Shown: positions 43,110-64,000, counted from the first letter of the stretch. The stretch: 64,000 bases of DNA from Lampris incognitus (GCF_029633865.1 NC_079216.1:68096535-68160534), one strand, 5' to 3'. Notes: generated by a model from the sequence alone, not told the origin. Made by a program: numbers and translations.

Positions 43110-43740
43110 GACTGGTCATTTTCTTTAACTAAGAAAGCAGCTTTCTCCTGTGTGGCCCTTCTGCTCTTCCTCTTTTGTTCTGTTGTGTTTTCTACCGTAA
43201 AGCGATACCCGTAGTCAGATATTCAGTTTGCAAAGCAGCCTTGTATTTCAGAGTAGCGACAGCCTCTGATGTCCCAGCCAGGAAGTGGTTTTGTCATTAT
43301 GGCGCCACTATTGACACTGGCTTGGTTTACGGTAAACACCGGTTACCGAAACCCTTTCATAATGTGACCTTCCGTCTGTGTTGTGGTCTTCTTCACTGAC
43401 CCTGTGTTGTCTGACGCAGCACAAGGACAGGAGCCAGCACAGCCAGGCCAGAGTCCGAGGGCTTGTTCAGTAAGCAGACTTCGCCCGGGTGACGGTGCCC
43501 AGGCTCACCGCTCCGCCATGCTGCACCTGGGCTGCATGAGTTCAGCTTCTCATGCTACAGCTTGTCAGGGCTCCTTTTTCCTCCATATATTTTCTTTAAG
43601 CCCTCCATCGCAAAACAAAGCCAACAGTAGTGTGTGTTTGTACTGTACATTCTGCACCAGTCACTCATCCTGTCAGTCAGCCATGTGACGTGCTGCAGTC
43701 AGCTGGGAGGACCCCTGCTGTTTGGAGTACATACATGAGG
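43110..43740. other. no recognised feature
   Basis: Intergenic DNA with short ORFs only. Precedes the TATA-like box at 43768. Confidence 0.4.
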
Positions 43741-43767
43741 GTCAGGAGGGTGTCGTAAACCAGCCCA

Positions 43768-43773
43768 TATAAG
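43768..43773 (+). promoter_or_regulatory. TATA-like box
   Basis: CCCATATAAGAGAGG lies 119 bp before the ATG at 43887. A transcription start about 30 bp downstream would leave a 5' UTR of roughly 90 nt. Position only; not proven. Confidence 0.4.
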
Positions 43774-43886
43774 AGAGGTTGGTACTGGCTGTGACTGTGT
43801 CTTCAGCCCCTCTTCCGATCCCGTCCTCTCTTTCTCCACCTGAGAGGTGACCGGGTTTCAGTCTGCGACCGTCTACCAGTCCCGCC

Positions 43887-44363
43887 ATGGCAGAGGGAAC
43901 GGACCAGATGAAGACCCCTCAACCTGAGGACGAGCTGCCCCTTCCTGATGTCTTCCCCGTGCCGCACGTCAAGGATAACGGCGAGCTGAACAGAGGGGCG
44001 GGGGTAGACGCTGCTCCTACCGAAGGCCTCCCCAGCCCCGACGGTCAGCCTCCAACACACGGCCCAAACCTGCTGAAGATGCTGGAGGCAGCGGGACACA
44101 GAAGGACCCTCGAGTGTCAGGGGCAAAGCGAAGACAGCGGCGGTGCACCTGACGCCGGCACAGCAGAGCTGGTCTCTGAAGCCCTGCAGACCGAGCAGCT
44201 GACCCAGCAGCTGACCCAGCAGGTGACCCAGCAGGTGACCCAGCAGGTGGCCCAGCAGGTGACCCAGCAGGTGACCCAGCAGGTGACCCAGCAGGTGGCC
44301 CAGCAGGTGGCCCAGCAGGTGGCCCAGCAGGTGACCCAGCAGGTGGGCATTCTGTTTAAATGA
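43887..44363 (+). CDS. hypothetical 158-aa ORF with TQQV repeats; possible first exon of ahcyl2
   Basis: The ATG has a strong context (GCCATGG). Residues 1-104 are acidic and proline-rich and of unrecognised family (MAEGTDQMKTPQPEDELPLP...). Residues 105-152 are twelve four-residue units, LTQQ, VTQQ or VAQQ, from a 12-bp DNA repeat. No signal peptide or membrane segment. Each unit contains CAGGTG, so each offers a phase-0 splice donor that would join in frame to the shared ahcyl2 exon at 50297; alternatively the best donor, CCAGGTGAGC, lies just after the TGA stop, which would make this a single-coding-exon gene. It is upstream of ahcyl2 on the same strand. I do not know its function. Confidence 0.4.
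   Translation: MAEGTDQMKTPQPEDELPLPDVFPVPHVKDNGELNRGAGVDAAPTEGLPSPDGQPPTHGPNLLKMLEAAGHRRTLECQGQSEDSGGAPDAGTAELVSEALQTEQLTQQLTQQVTQQVTQQVAQQVTQQVTQQVTQQVAQQVAQQVAQQVTQQVGILFK
44199..44342. repeat. 12-bp coding-type tandem repeat, 12 copies
   Basis: Unit CTGACCCAGCAG/GTGACCCAGCAG/GTGGCCCAGCAG, in frame throughout. Confidence 0.97.
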
Positions 44364-44889
44364 GAATCCAGGTGAGCACATGCGCAACCGCACATGGCCA
44401 GCCAGCATCCTGTATCCCACCAAGGTGTCATGTGACCCTCTCTGCATGGCGGTGTGGGGATGACACTCTGTCAACTCAGTACAGACGGTGTGCCACTCGG
44501 CAGACAGTCGGTGTACTGTGGGGTGCGTGGTTTTCCATAAACATAACTTCATGATCTGACCTTTAATGCTCAGGCCTCCGTGAATGTTTGACTGCCATTA
44601 GACACACATCTACACTCCTCCCTGGCCCGGGGCGCTGGGCTGCATCCTGGCCCGGGAGGGGAGGAGGACAGGGAGGAATCTTCCCCTCACATGTTTAGCC
44701 GTTTAGACGTCTAGTGTGTTGACGCACTCATTGTGTACGTAGATGGAGATTCATGAGCCACAAATGCCAACCTCCACTCCTTCCTTTCCTCGCTTCTACA
44801 CTTCCTTCGACACAAGCTAGGACGGTCTCTAACATGGGCTGCTCATGTGTCATCCTACAGAATACCACCCTATTCTCCATTCTGTCCCT

Positions 44890-45875
44890 CTCTCCCCCCT
44901 TTCTTTCTCTCCCTTTCTGTCTGTCTGTCTGTCTACACACTCTCTCCCTCTCTCTCTTTCTGTCTGTCTGCACTCTCTCCCTCTCTCTCTTTCTGTCTGT
45001 CTGTCTGTCTACACACTCTCCCTCTCTCTCTTTCTGTCTGTCTGTCTGTCTACACACTCTCTCCCTCTCTCTCTTTCTGTCTGTCTGCACTCTCTCCCTC
45101 TCTCTTTCTGTCTGTCTGCACTCTCTCCCTCTCTCTCTTTCTGTCTGTCTACACTCTCTCCCTCTCTCTTTCTGTCTGTCTGCACTCTCTCTCCCTCTCT
45201 CTCTTTCTGTCTGTCTACTCTCTCCCTCTCTCTGTCTGTCTACACTCTCTCTCCCTCTCTCTTTCTGTCTGTCTACACTCTCTCCCTCTCTCTTTCTGTC
45301 TGTCTACACTCTCTTTCCCTCTCTCTTTCTGTCTGTCTGCACTCTCTCTCCCTCTCTCTCTCTGTCTGTCTGCACTCTCTCTCCCTCTCTTTCTGTCTGT
45401 CTGCACTCTCTCTCCCTCTCTCTTTCTGTCTGTCTGCACTCTCTCTCCCTCTCTCTTTCTGTCTGTCTGCACTCTCTCTCAATCTCTCTCTCTCCCCCTT
45501 TCTGTCTGTCTGCACTCTCTCTCAATCTCTCTCTCCCCCTTTCTGTCTGTCTGCACTCTCTCTCAATCTCTCTCTCCCCCTTTCTGTCTGTCTGCACTCT
45601 CTCTCAATCTCTCTCTCCCCCTTTCTGTCTGTCTGCACTCTCTTTAGATCTCTCTCTCTCCCCCTTTCTGTCTGTCTGCACTCTCTCTCAATCTCTCTCT
45701 CTCCCCCTTTCTGTCTGTCTGCACTCTCTCTCAATCTCTCTCTCCCCCTTTCTGTCTGTCTGCACTCTGTCTCCCTCTCTCTCTCACCGTCTGCACTCTC
45801 GCTCTCCCTCTCACCCTTTCTCTCTGTCTGCACTCTCTCCCTTTCTGTCTGTCTGCACTCTCTCTATCTTGCTTT
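44890..45875. repeat. 1-kb pyrimidine-rich array (CTGT/CTCT)
   Basis: Units about 27-32 bp mixing TTTCTGTCTGTCTGCACTCT with CTCTCCCTCTC. Overlapping ORFs of about 400 codons in all three plus frames are artefacts. Confidence 0.95.
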
Positions 45876-45879
45876 TTCT

Positions 45880-47430
45880 CCCCCTCACACAAACCGTCCC
45901 TCACGCAGACATCGCCGGTTGGTACTTAACATCTTCCTACCACGTGCGGGTACTTCTGTTTGCTTAATGTTTAGCCTTGGGAGTGAGACAGCAGAGAGCA
46001 CAGTGACATGTCATCCATATTCATTTGAGCCTTTAGGTTAATAGCTGATCCTGCTTTGCCCAGCTCCACCTTGTCTTCTCTTCTTCTCCATATCTTCCCG
46101 GCGTTTCCTGCTAGCAGCCTCATAAAGCTTCTCTCTGGCTTTATCTTTGCTTCCCGTTCTGCCACTCTTCTCACCACCTGTCACCTGGACCTGTTGGCGA
46201 GGGCGCGGCATACCGTAAACCCACTGTCCTTGAACACTCGCATTCTGGTCGACCCACTGCTGAACCGCGCAGACCTACAACAGCGCTACGAGGTTAAAAC
46301 TGTGGTCGCTGTGAGAGACCTCTTGCCAGCATGAAAAAGGCTTACAGTCTAGTGAACCTAACCAAAGCCAAGGACCAGGAGGCAGTGCAGTCCATCTGCA
46401 TCAAGGTACATCTGCGCTCGTAGTCTTGCAAGCACTTTAATTCTCATTGTACCTCTGCTAGCGTCTTTTTCTGGAGGGTAACGTTTTTGTTGCTGACTGG
46501 CGGCAGATAGCGGCAAGCACAAAGTCGCTGTTGGGTCCAGTGAGGCAGAAACAGCAAGACGGTGGCAGCAATGAAAACCAAGTCTTAACTATTTCATGGT
46601 TCAAAAGAATGTAAAGGCTTTTCCCAGGTAACACGTCTTCTTTTTAAGGGCTCACACAAATCGCGTGCATGAGAATTTTTTTCAAGTGCTTTCAAGGCGC
46701 ATTGGAAAGAACTTTAAATTCACAGTTTGAATGAAAAGCTCTGTTCCAGAGCCCTGTTAAGAGCTGGTCATGCCACCATTACGTCACCGTACACCGGCCC
46801 GTGTCGGGCTCAGTGTCCTTCTGCGTTAACGATTAAGCTGCCATCTGAGTCACTGGAATGAAATTCCAGCTAATTATACTCTAGACTTCACTTCTTAGAA
46901 GGATCAAAGTAGCTTTTCTTCCAGTGGTTTTCAAACATTAACAGGCACCTGCCTGGAAAAAAGCACTACCTTGTTACATTTTAGGGGTTTGAACTTTCTT
47001 TTGTGTTGAGGTGATACGTTTTTAAACTCAAATGTTGCTGACTGTCAAGGTCAGCTCAGTCCTACACTCATTTTATGGGTGGAAAGTAGACTTCTTGTCT
47101 ATGGTCAGTCCGCCCATGCCTAGTTAATCTGAAGGAGCTTGTTATTCAGTCAGTTAGCCACCACTATGTTAGCTAGTAGGCTCAAGTCTATTTGGTGCAG
47201 AAGTACAACAGGGCTGTTTAGGAGTACTAGTCAAGTCACAAAACTGGTTTGGCAAACGTGAAAAACAAAAAAACAAAATGACCATGTTGTATTTTTGACA
47301 GAGTGGCTGTTAAAGACCAAAGCTCAAAGGAGCCATGTGGAGGATGTTGGTGCAGATAGCAATGTTATGGTGCCACTGACGACAAAAAGATTACGTACTG
47401 ATTGTGAGATACTTTGATGATCTGCGTAGG
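45880..47430. other. no recognised gene
   Basis: A 57-codon minus-strand ORF (46211-46038; KDKAREKLYEAASRKRREDM) and a short plus-strand ORF after 46331 ending at a possible donor (ATCAAGGTACAT, near 46405) were inspected. Neither resembles a family I know. Otherwise plain intergenic DNA. Confidence 0.4.
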
Positions 47431-47431
47431 G

Positions 47432-47674
47432 CAGTGTTTCCCAACCCAGGCCTCAAGGACCCCCTATCCTGGAGATTTTCTTTGTAACCCTGAATAGGTA
47501 CCTGTTTGTAGTTATTCAACCAATCAGCAATGAATTATGTCAGATGTTGCACACCTTGCATAATTAAGTGCTGTGAGATGATTGGTTGAGTAAGTACAAG
47601 CAGGGCTACCTATGCAGGGTTACAATGAAAATCTGCAGGATAGGGGTTCCTCGAGGACTGGGTTGGGAAACGTG
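47432..47674. mobile_element. hAT-type MITE (243 bp)
   Basis: The left end CAGTGTTTCCCAACCCAGGC and the right end (reverse complement CACGTTTCCCAACCCAGTCC) form about 40-bp imperfect terminal inverted repeats. They are flanked by 8-bp duplications GCGTAGGG (47424-47431) and GCGCAGGG (47675-47682). Length, termini and 8-bp duplication fit the hAT superfamily. No ORF. Confidence 0.88.
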
Positions 47675-47682
47675 GCGCAGGG

Positions 47683-48005
47683 AAATTCCTCTCTGCATTG
47701 AACCCATCCTAGCTGTGTAGCTACAAGCAGGGGGCAGCCGCCGTGCAGCACCTGGGGACCAACTCCAATCCGTCTTGCCCTGCCTCGGTCAGGGGCACAG
47801 ACAGGAGGATTAACCCTACCATGCATGTCTTTTTGATGGTGGGGGAAACCGCAGCACCCGGAGAAAACCCACCACAGACACGGGGAGAACATGCAAACTC
47901 CACACAGGATGACCTCGGATGACCCCCCCAAGGTTGGACAACCCTGGGGTTTGAACCCAGGACCTTCTTGCTGTGAGGCGACCACGCTAACCACTACGCC
48001 ACCCC
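47683..48005 (-). mobile_element. diverged family A-type retroposon
   Basis: Contains ACACGGGGAGAACATGCAAA, CTCCACACAG and GGTTTGAACCCAGGACCTTC on the plus strand (reverse orientation). The left part differs from the typical family A body and matches the fragment at 20578-20765. Confidence 0.7.
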
Positions 48006-48460
48006 GTATATATAACAGTTACAATATATGTAATACGTGTTAAAGTTACAACAATACATGTAACGTACTGTTACACATAAAACCCTTAAATGTACTCTGT
48101 ACTGGGAAGTTTTACTACAGTTTTACTGGATGCAGTACAATTTGAGGAAAGCCACAAACACACAGAGTAATGACAGACTGTGCCACAGAGGTCCTCACAT
48201 TGCAAACCATCACACACGTCTCAAGTGTAGCTGCTCCTAAGAAGGAAGTGGAGGCACAGTTTGACGTGGAGAAGCATGATCAGATGAATGTTCTCCCATG
48301 TGATTCTTGGTGGGTGTTTTGCTTTTCTTCTCGTATGTTAGTGATGCGATCGGAAAGAATAGGCCCTGTTCATCAAGCGTTCATACATCCAAATTTGTTC
48401 TTACACACCCATGGGATTTTGTAGCCCTGAAGTTTGTCTCAAGGGCCAGTGTAGAACCTC

Positions 48461-48672
48461 CGATGGTGTTTTAAGCCCCCAACGTACTCTTCAAGGCAGC
48501 GCTGCATGGAAGGCACTCCCCGCCCCCAACAGTTTCATCCAATCACAGCACTGGTTAGGGTTAGAGTTGGGGTTAGTGCCGGTGCTGTGATTGGCTGAAA
48601 CTGTAGGGGGCGGGGAGTGCCTTCCATGCAGCGCTGCCTTGAAGAGTACGTTGGGGGCTTAGAACACCATCG
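48461..48672. mobile_element. foldback element: 94-bp arms, 24-nt loop
   Basis: Arms 48461-48554 and 48579-48672 match in reverse complement at 90 of 94 positions. GTGTAGAACCT occurs on both sides (48449-48459, 48676-48686), a likely 10-11-bp target duplication. Each arm includes a CCAATCACAGC motif and a CCCCGCCCC box. Long inverted repeats with a duplication of this size suggest a Mutator-like MITE, but the class is uncertain. Confidence 0.8.
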
Positions 48673-49504
48673 AGCGTGTAGAACCTGGGTAACCCCTGAG
48701 TTTAGAGACCAGTTGGCTAACACCGATGTCCTTGCAAGCCTGGGTGATGGCTCGTTGCAAGAGGCAGACAACAGATGTCAGGGGGAAGGACTTACAAATA
48801 ACCATCAGGCTTTGCTGCTGGCTGTCAGACAATTTTGAGGGCTAAAAAAATTCCATGGGTGTGTAAGAACAAATGTGTACATATGAGCAATTGATGAATG
48901 AGGCCCACTATTATCAAAGAATAGCCCGAAAGGTTCAGTGGATGAATAAAGAGCCATGTATGTGAGCCATATTGAATTTGAGCCGTATGGGTGGAGTGCT
49001 GCCCTTCAAAGTTCACCCATGTTCCCATTCTGGGAGCTGAACTCTGCCATGTGCAGGCCCTTAACTTTTTCTTTCACACCTTGATTCTTTTTCTGCTCTA
49101 TAAATGGTCCCTCTTATTCTCTCTCTCTCTCTCTCTCTCTGCATATATATATATATATATATGCGTGTATAAAGTGACTTTCATTTGAAAGGACACAGTC
49201 ATACTGTCCATAACCCCAAATAAAAGGTCGTAGCAGAGCAGAGCAGCCACAGGTGTGTGACAGCACCTATGTAATGTATCCCCCTCAGTAGATGTGTTTA
49301 TCCCAGCCCGACCTGACGGACGGTGTGCGTTGACTTTCAACTAGAGAAGGCCTGGTGTCCAGAATGCAGCTCCGCAGACTCCCAACACTTACATCAGCTA
49401 ATCCCACCCAGCAAGCCCTGCCAACTCAACTCTGCCATGAGCTCCCTTAAAGCCCCACACCCACAATGTGTGCATGTGAGTGTGTGTCTGTGTGTGTTGT
49501 TTGT

Positions 49505-49536
<32 letters not shown>

Positions 49537-49713
49537 CTGCACACACATGCACGCACTTGTCTGGGCGAGGGAGCCAAAGGGAAACAATAGGTATCAAGGG
49601 AAGGGAGGAGAGAGGTAGAGGAGGGGTTGTACTTTCTTCAGCAAAGCAGAACTTGAGAGGAAGGCAGGGAGGCGTAGCGGGCGAGGAAGCCATCATTAGT
49701 CGGAGGAGCGAAC

Positions 49714-59582
<9,869 letters not shown>

Positions 59583-60003
59583 CTGAAAGACTGACAGGCC
59601 AAAGACGGGTTCTTTCATGGACCTCTGACGGGAGCAGACGCCTCGTGACGCCTTTCCAAACAGCGCCCTCTGCAGGTCGAAGCATAGTGAGCCCGCATGA
59701 CAGCGGAATTAAAGTTTTGTTTCTCTCTCTCGCTCTTTTTTTTTTAAATTTAAATTTACTTTCGTCTGCCGGAGTCCTGGCGGTGGCTGCACGCCACAGC
59801 AGCAAGCGGAAGTCCGGATAACGCCATTACTCACGTGCACGCTGACGTCCAGATTGCTAACAGCTTGCGCGTGTCACCGATCTCTCGACCGTACGTAACG
59901 ACTTGACCGTGAGAGGTCATCCGTTACGTCGAAGAACAGCCACGTGGATCATTAGTAATATTAGGCATTTCAAGCTGAACAAACGTCTCTATTTTGAAAT
60001 AAA
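59583..60003 (+). other. ahcyl2: probable ahcyl2 3' UTR
   Basis: AATAAA at 59998-60003 and ATTAAA near 59710 are candidate polyadenylation signals. The true cleavage site is unknown. Confidence 0.5.
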
Positions 60004-60338
60004 AGTTACGCAGAAACCCCGTTTGTGTTTTTTGTTGTTGTTTTGTTGTTTTTTTGTGAGGTTTTATTACAACCAAAGTTAATATTTGCCCAAAATTTGT
60101 CCAAAACGGACCTGCGGGGCTGGGAGGAAACTGACGTAGACCGACGGAATGGCAGCACAGTGTCCACTAGAGGGCGTAAAGGCATCATCTGTGTTTAGTA
60201 GAGGCATCAGGGGAGGCGTCAGTGGCTCGCTGCTCGTTGGCGACTGTAGTGTTAGAGGCGACAGTTGGTTTCTGATCACATAGTCACCCATTTAATTAGA
60301 AGGGATGTTGTACTTGAACCTTTTCACACATAAACCAA

Positions 60339-60340
<2 letters not shown>

Positions 60341-60404
<64 letters not shown>

Positions 60405-60430
60405 CACACACACACACACACACATATATA
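60341..60430. repeat. (CT)n(CA)n(TA)n microsatellite
   Basis: About 30 CT units followed by CA and TA units. Confidence 0.96.
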
Positions 60431-60569
60431 TATCTGTGTTAAAAGAAACACTCAACGGTAGGGAAAGCGCTCAACAAATAAGGAGCAACACAATCCAGTG
60501 AGCCAAGTCCATTCTGTGAGACAGTACAAGCCTGTTTCATGCTGTAAGCGGTCATCTCCAGTAGAGGGC

Positions 60570-60700
60570 TCCAGCGTCCCACCACCCTGAGAGCAGGATA
60601 AGCGGTTCGGATAATGGATGGATGGGTCATATATATAATAATCAAACCAGGAACCTCCCGACTCCCAGACGACCCGCTCTACCTCCTGAGCCAGTAATAA
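60570..60700. repeat. retroposon fragments
   Basis: The 3' tail of family A (GAGAGCAGGATAAGCGGTTC, to 60626) abuts a reversed head of the 29689-type SINE (to about 60695), followed by a TTTATTTATACAGCACTTTC-type repeat. Confidence 0.6.
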
Positions 60701-60759
60701 CTTTATTTATACAGCACTTTCCTAAAACAATGTTACAAAGTGCTTTACAAAGAAATAAA

Positions 60760-61815
60760 CCAGACAAGCCCAAAATAAGAATAAGACCAAATAAGTACGA
60801 CCCTCTTCAGTTTCTTAAGGTGAGATGGGAAAACACTCTCATTGTCCCATTTAATTACGTCAGATGCCAGATCTTAGCCAGGCCATTTAGTACTATCAGG
60901 AAATGTATGCTTTACTATAGAACATATATTTAAACAATGTTGAATTTGTATCTTCTCATATCGGTGACATTTTAATGTATTACGCAGTCCTAACGCACTC
61001 AAAGCCTTCATTTAACTGTGGCTACAAACATGTCAGTTGAATGTAATTTTAAAGGTTAATAGTGTGTCATTTTTAGGGCTCTGAGTAAAAATGTAGAATA
61101 GCTCATCAACCATAACGACAGGCTACCATGCGTTGCACCTCTGCTCACTCTCCACCATCTAATTTGCAGCCAATAGCAAGCTGCTCTCAGGTCAGGACAC
61201 CCAGCTGGCCAGACAACAGCAGCATCAGGACTGTCCTCTTCTGGTCTTGGACTGAAATGGTTGCTTTAGGAATAGGAGTCTGAATTGGGGGTCCGTGCAG
61301 GGACGTTGGAACTATTCTCTGGGAGGGGGGTGCTGTAAATAAGGGGGGGGGGTGGACATCGAATATCCGCTTTTGTGACGTTGCCTTGAACTGCTAGCTT
61401 AATTTGACCCCCCTCGCCAGCTAACCTGGGTAACGTGCGCCCGCATCAAAAATGGCTCTGTATCTATTAGTGTTAATTTCGTCAGCTATTAATTTAGTTA
61501 TTTGTCTTAGTCCAGTGTCAAATGCCCCTGTTAGATTTTAGCATATTTATTCAGCCTCATTCTGTTTTTGTTAAGTCGAGTTTTAGTCGACTACGAGTCT
61601 GGGCGTTTATCTCAGTCGAAGGAAACCAACTATTTTAGTAAAGTTTTCGTCACATTTTGGTCTTTCTTTGGCCATCAGATTACACTGAACATTTCAGTCA
61701 GCCAAGTCTAACCAAAACCAATAACTGTTTACTCTTTCTCAGGCAAAGTTATTTCACGTAAGATTTTATCTGGTCGTTATCCGATGAAAAATACAGGCAG
61801 CCTATAAAACACAGC
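60760..61815. other. no recognised feature
   Basis: AT-rich intergenic DNA. A G-run (61320-61350) and nothing codable. Confidence 0.45.
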
Positions 61816-61817
61816 CT

Positions 61818-64000
61818 CCCCAATGCACCGCCCGCCGCCGCCTTGCTAGTTTACCTAGCTTAAACACACCTTAACCTTACCGCCCGCCGCCGCGGCCTTG
61901 CTAGTTTACCTAGCTTAAACACACCTTAACCTTACCGCCCGCTGCCGCCTTGCTAGTTTACCTAGCTTAAACACACCTTAACCTTACCGCCCGCTGCCGC
62001 CTTGCTAGTTCACCTAGCTTAAACACACCTTAACTTTACCGCCCGCCGCCGCGGCCTTGCTAGTTTACCTAGCTTAAACACACCTTAACCTTACCGCCCG
62101 CCGCCGCGGCCTTGCTAGTTTACCTAGCTTAAACACACCTTAACCTTACCGCCCGCCGCCGCGGCCTTGCTAGTTTACCTAGCTTAAACACACCTTAACC
62201 TTACCGCCCTCCGCCGCGGCCTTGCTAGTTTACCTAGCTTAAACACACCTTAACCTTACCGCCCGCCGCCGCGGCCTTGCTAGTTTACCTAGCTTAAACA
62301 CACCTTAACCTTACCGCCCGCCGCCGCGGCCTTGCTAGTTTACCTAGCTTAAACACACCTTAACCTTACCGCCCGCCGCCGCGGCCTTGCTAGTTTACCT
62401 AGCTTAAACACACCTTAACCTTACCGCCCGCCGCCGCGGCCTTGCTAGTTTACCTAGCTTAAACACACCTTAACCTTACCGCCCGCCGCCGCGGCCTTGC
62501 TAGTTTACCTAGCTTAAACACACCTTAACCTTACCGCCCGCTGCCGCCTTGCTAGTTTACCTAGCTTAAACACACCTTAACCTTACCGCCCGCCGCCGCG
62601 GCCTTGCTAGTTTACCTAGCTTAAACACACCTTAACCTTACCGCCCTCCGCCGCGGCCTTGCTAGTTTACCTAGCTTAAACACACCTTAACCTTACGCCC
62701 GCTGCCGCCTTGCTAGTTCACCTAGCTTAAACACACCTTAACTTTACCGCCCGCCGCCGCGGCCTTGCTAGTTTACCTAGCTTAAACACACCTTAACCTT
62801 ACCGCCCGCCGCCGCGGCCTTGCTAGTTTACCTAGCTTAAACACACCTTAACCTTACCGCCCGCCGCCGCGGCCTTGCTAGTTTACCTAGCTTAAACACA
62901 CCTTAACCTTACCGCCCTCCGCCGCGGCCTTGCTAGTTTACCTAGCTTAAACACACCTTAACCTTACCGCCCGCCGCCGCGGCCTTGCTAGTTTACCTAG
63001 CTTAAACACACCTTAACCTTACCGCCCGCCGCCGCGGCCTTGCTAGTTTACCTAGCTTAAACACACCTTAACCTTACCGCCCGCCGCCGCGGCCTTGCTA
63101 GTTTACCTAGCTTAAACACACCTTAACCTTACCGCCCGCCGCCGCGGCCTTGCTAGTTTACCTAGCTTAAACACACCTTAACCTTACCGCCCGCCGCCGC
63201 GGCCTTGCTAGTTTACCTAGCTTAAACACACCTTAACCTTACCGCCGCTGCCGCCTTGCTAGTTTACCTAGCTTAAACACACCTTAACCTTACCGCCCGC
63301 TGCCGCCTTGCTAGTTCACCTAGCTTAAACACACCTTAACTTTACCGCCCGCCGCCGCGGCCTTGCTAGTTTACCTAGCTTAAACACACCTTAACCTTAC
63401 CGCCCGCCGCCGCGGCCTTGCTAGTTTACCTAGCTTAAACACACCTTAACCTTACCGCCCGCCGCCGCGGCCTTGCTAGTTTACCTAGCTTAAACACACC
63501 TTAACCTTACCGCCCTCCGCCGCGGCCTTGCTAGTTTACCTAGCTTAAACACACCTTAACCTTACCGCCCGCCGCCGCGGCCTTGCTAGTTTACCTAGCT
63601 TAAACACACCTTAACCTTACCGCCCGCCGCCGCGGCCTTGCTAGTTTACCTAGCTTAAACACACCTTAACCTTACCGCCCGCCGCCGCGGCCTTGCTAGT
63701 TTACCTAGCTTAAACACACCTTAACCTTACCGCCCGCCGCCGCGGCCTTGCTAGTTTACCTAGCTTAACACACCTTAACCTTACGCCCGCCGCCGCGGCC
63801 TTGCTAGTTTACCTAGCTTAAACACACCTTAACCTTACCGCCCTCCGCCGCGGCCTTGCTAGTTTACCTAGCTTAAACACACCTTAACCTTACCGCCCGC
63901 CGCCGCGGCCTTGCTAGTTTACCTAGCTTAAACACACCTTAACCTTACCGCCCTCCGCCGCGGCCTTGCTAGTTTACCTAGCTTAAACACACCTTAACCT
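61818..64000. repeat. 55-bp satellite array with higher-order structure, open at right edge
   Basis: About 40 monomers of a 55-bp unit (CCGCCCGCCGCCGCGGCCTT, GCTAGTTTACCTAGCTTAAA, CACACCTTAACCTTA) with a 52-bp variant lacking the GCG step. Variant order repeats roughly every 11 monomers. No reading frame of note; each unit contains a SacII-type CCGCGG and several CpG sites. Confidence 0.97.

Noticed and set aside
44753-46041. Three overlapping ORFs of 266-404 codons
   Set aside because: All three frames of the same CTGT/CTCT array are open; composition is only Leu, Ser, Pro, Cys and a few others.
46038-46211. 57-codon basic minus-strand ORF (REKLYEAASRKRREDMEKKR)
   Set aside because: Charged composition looks protein-like, but there is no recognised family, start context or splice partner.
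48555-48578. Telomeric repeat relic (TTAGGGTTAGAGTTGGGGTTAG)
   Set aside because: Only one exact TTAGGG in a 24-nt hairpin loop; too short to call an interstitial telomere.

Overview
The window is vertebrate nuclear DNA, almost certainly from a ray-finned fish. Its genes are split by short GT-AG introns. Its proteins match vertebrate signalling families, and the rest is crowded with teleost-type repeats: L2-, RTE- and other LINE remnants, tRNA-like SINEs, Tc1 elements, hAT-type MITEs and very long micro- and minisatellites. Nothing looks bacterial or viral, and I found no operon, CRISPR array or tRNA gene proper.

Three protein-coding genes can be reconstructed. (1) On the minus strand, the first four coding exons (118, 43, 142 and 158 bp) of an inhibitory G-protein alpha subunit, best matched to gnai1, lie at 4174-10376; the rest of the gene runs off the left end, and intron 4 contains an L2-like LINE. 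(2) On the plus strand, a complete M2-type muscarinic acetylcholine receptor (chrm2-like, 487 aa) lies at 32131-35073 in three coding exons. Human CHRM2 has an uninterrupted coding region, so the two introns are notable. (3) On the plus strand, a complete ahcyl2-like gene (IRBIT family, S-adenosylhomocysteine hydrolase-like) lies at 49714-59582 in 17 coding exons. It begins with a 19-residue exon and gives a 505-aa protein. An uncharacterised 158-codon ORF with a 12-bp in-frame repeat and a TATA-like box (43887-44363) lies upstream of it and may be another first exon or a separate gene. In human, GNAI1, AHCYL2 and CHRM2 all lie on 7q, which supports the three paralogue assignments together. 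The receptor and the G-protein subunit belong to one pathway: M2 receptors signal through Gi/o.

Region by region: 1-10376 is gnai1 with repeat-laden introns; 9000-10750 is its CpG-rich 5' end with a perfect hairpin. 10750-32000 is a gene desert of nested repeats: a pair of repeat copies that document a SINE insertion, LINE 3' ends, a truncated Tc1 transposase and a 2.2-kb pyrimidine-rich minisatellite. 32000-36250 is the receptor gene. 36260-43700 is repeats, including a decayed DNA transposon, three tandem arrays, a 0.85-kb pentanucleotide array and a 1197-bp palindromic Tc1 derivative. 43700-60000 is the ahcyl2 region with a second 1197-bp palindromic element inside an intron. 61820-64000 is a 55-bp satellite with an 11-monomer higher-order pattern that runs off the right end.

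The most unusual observations are the twin Tc1 palindromes (all differences between the copies fall in the left arm), the receptor introns with matching short sequences at both ends, the satellite's higher-order structure, and a small foldback element carrying paired CCAAT/GC-box motifs upstream of ahcyl2.
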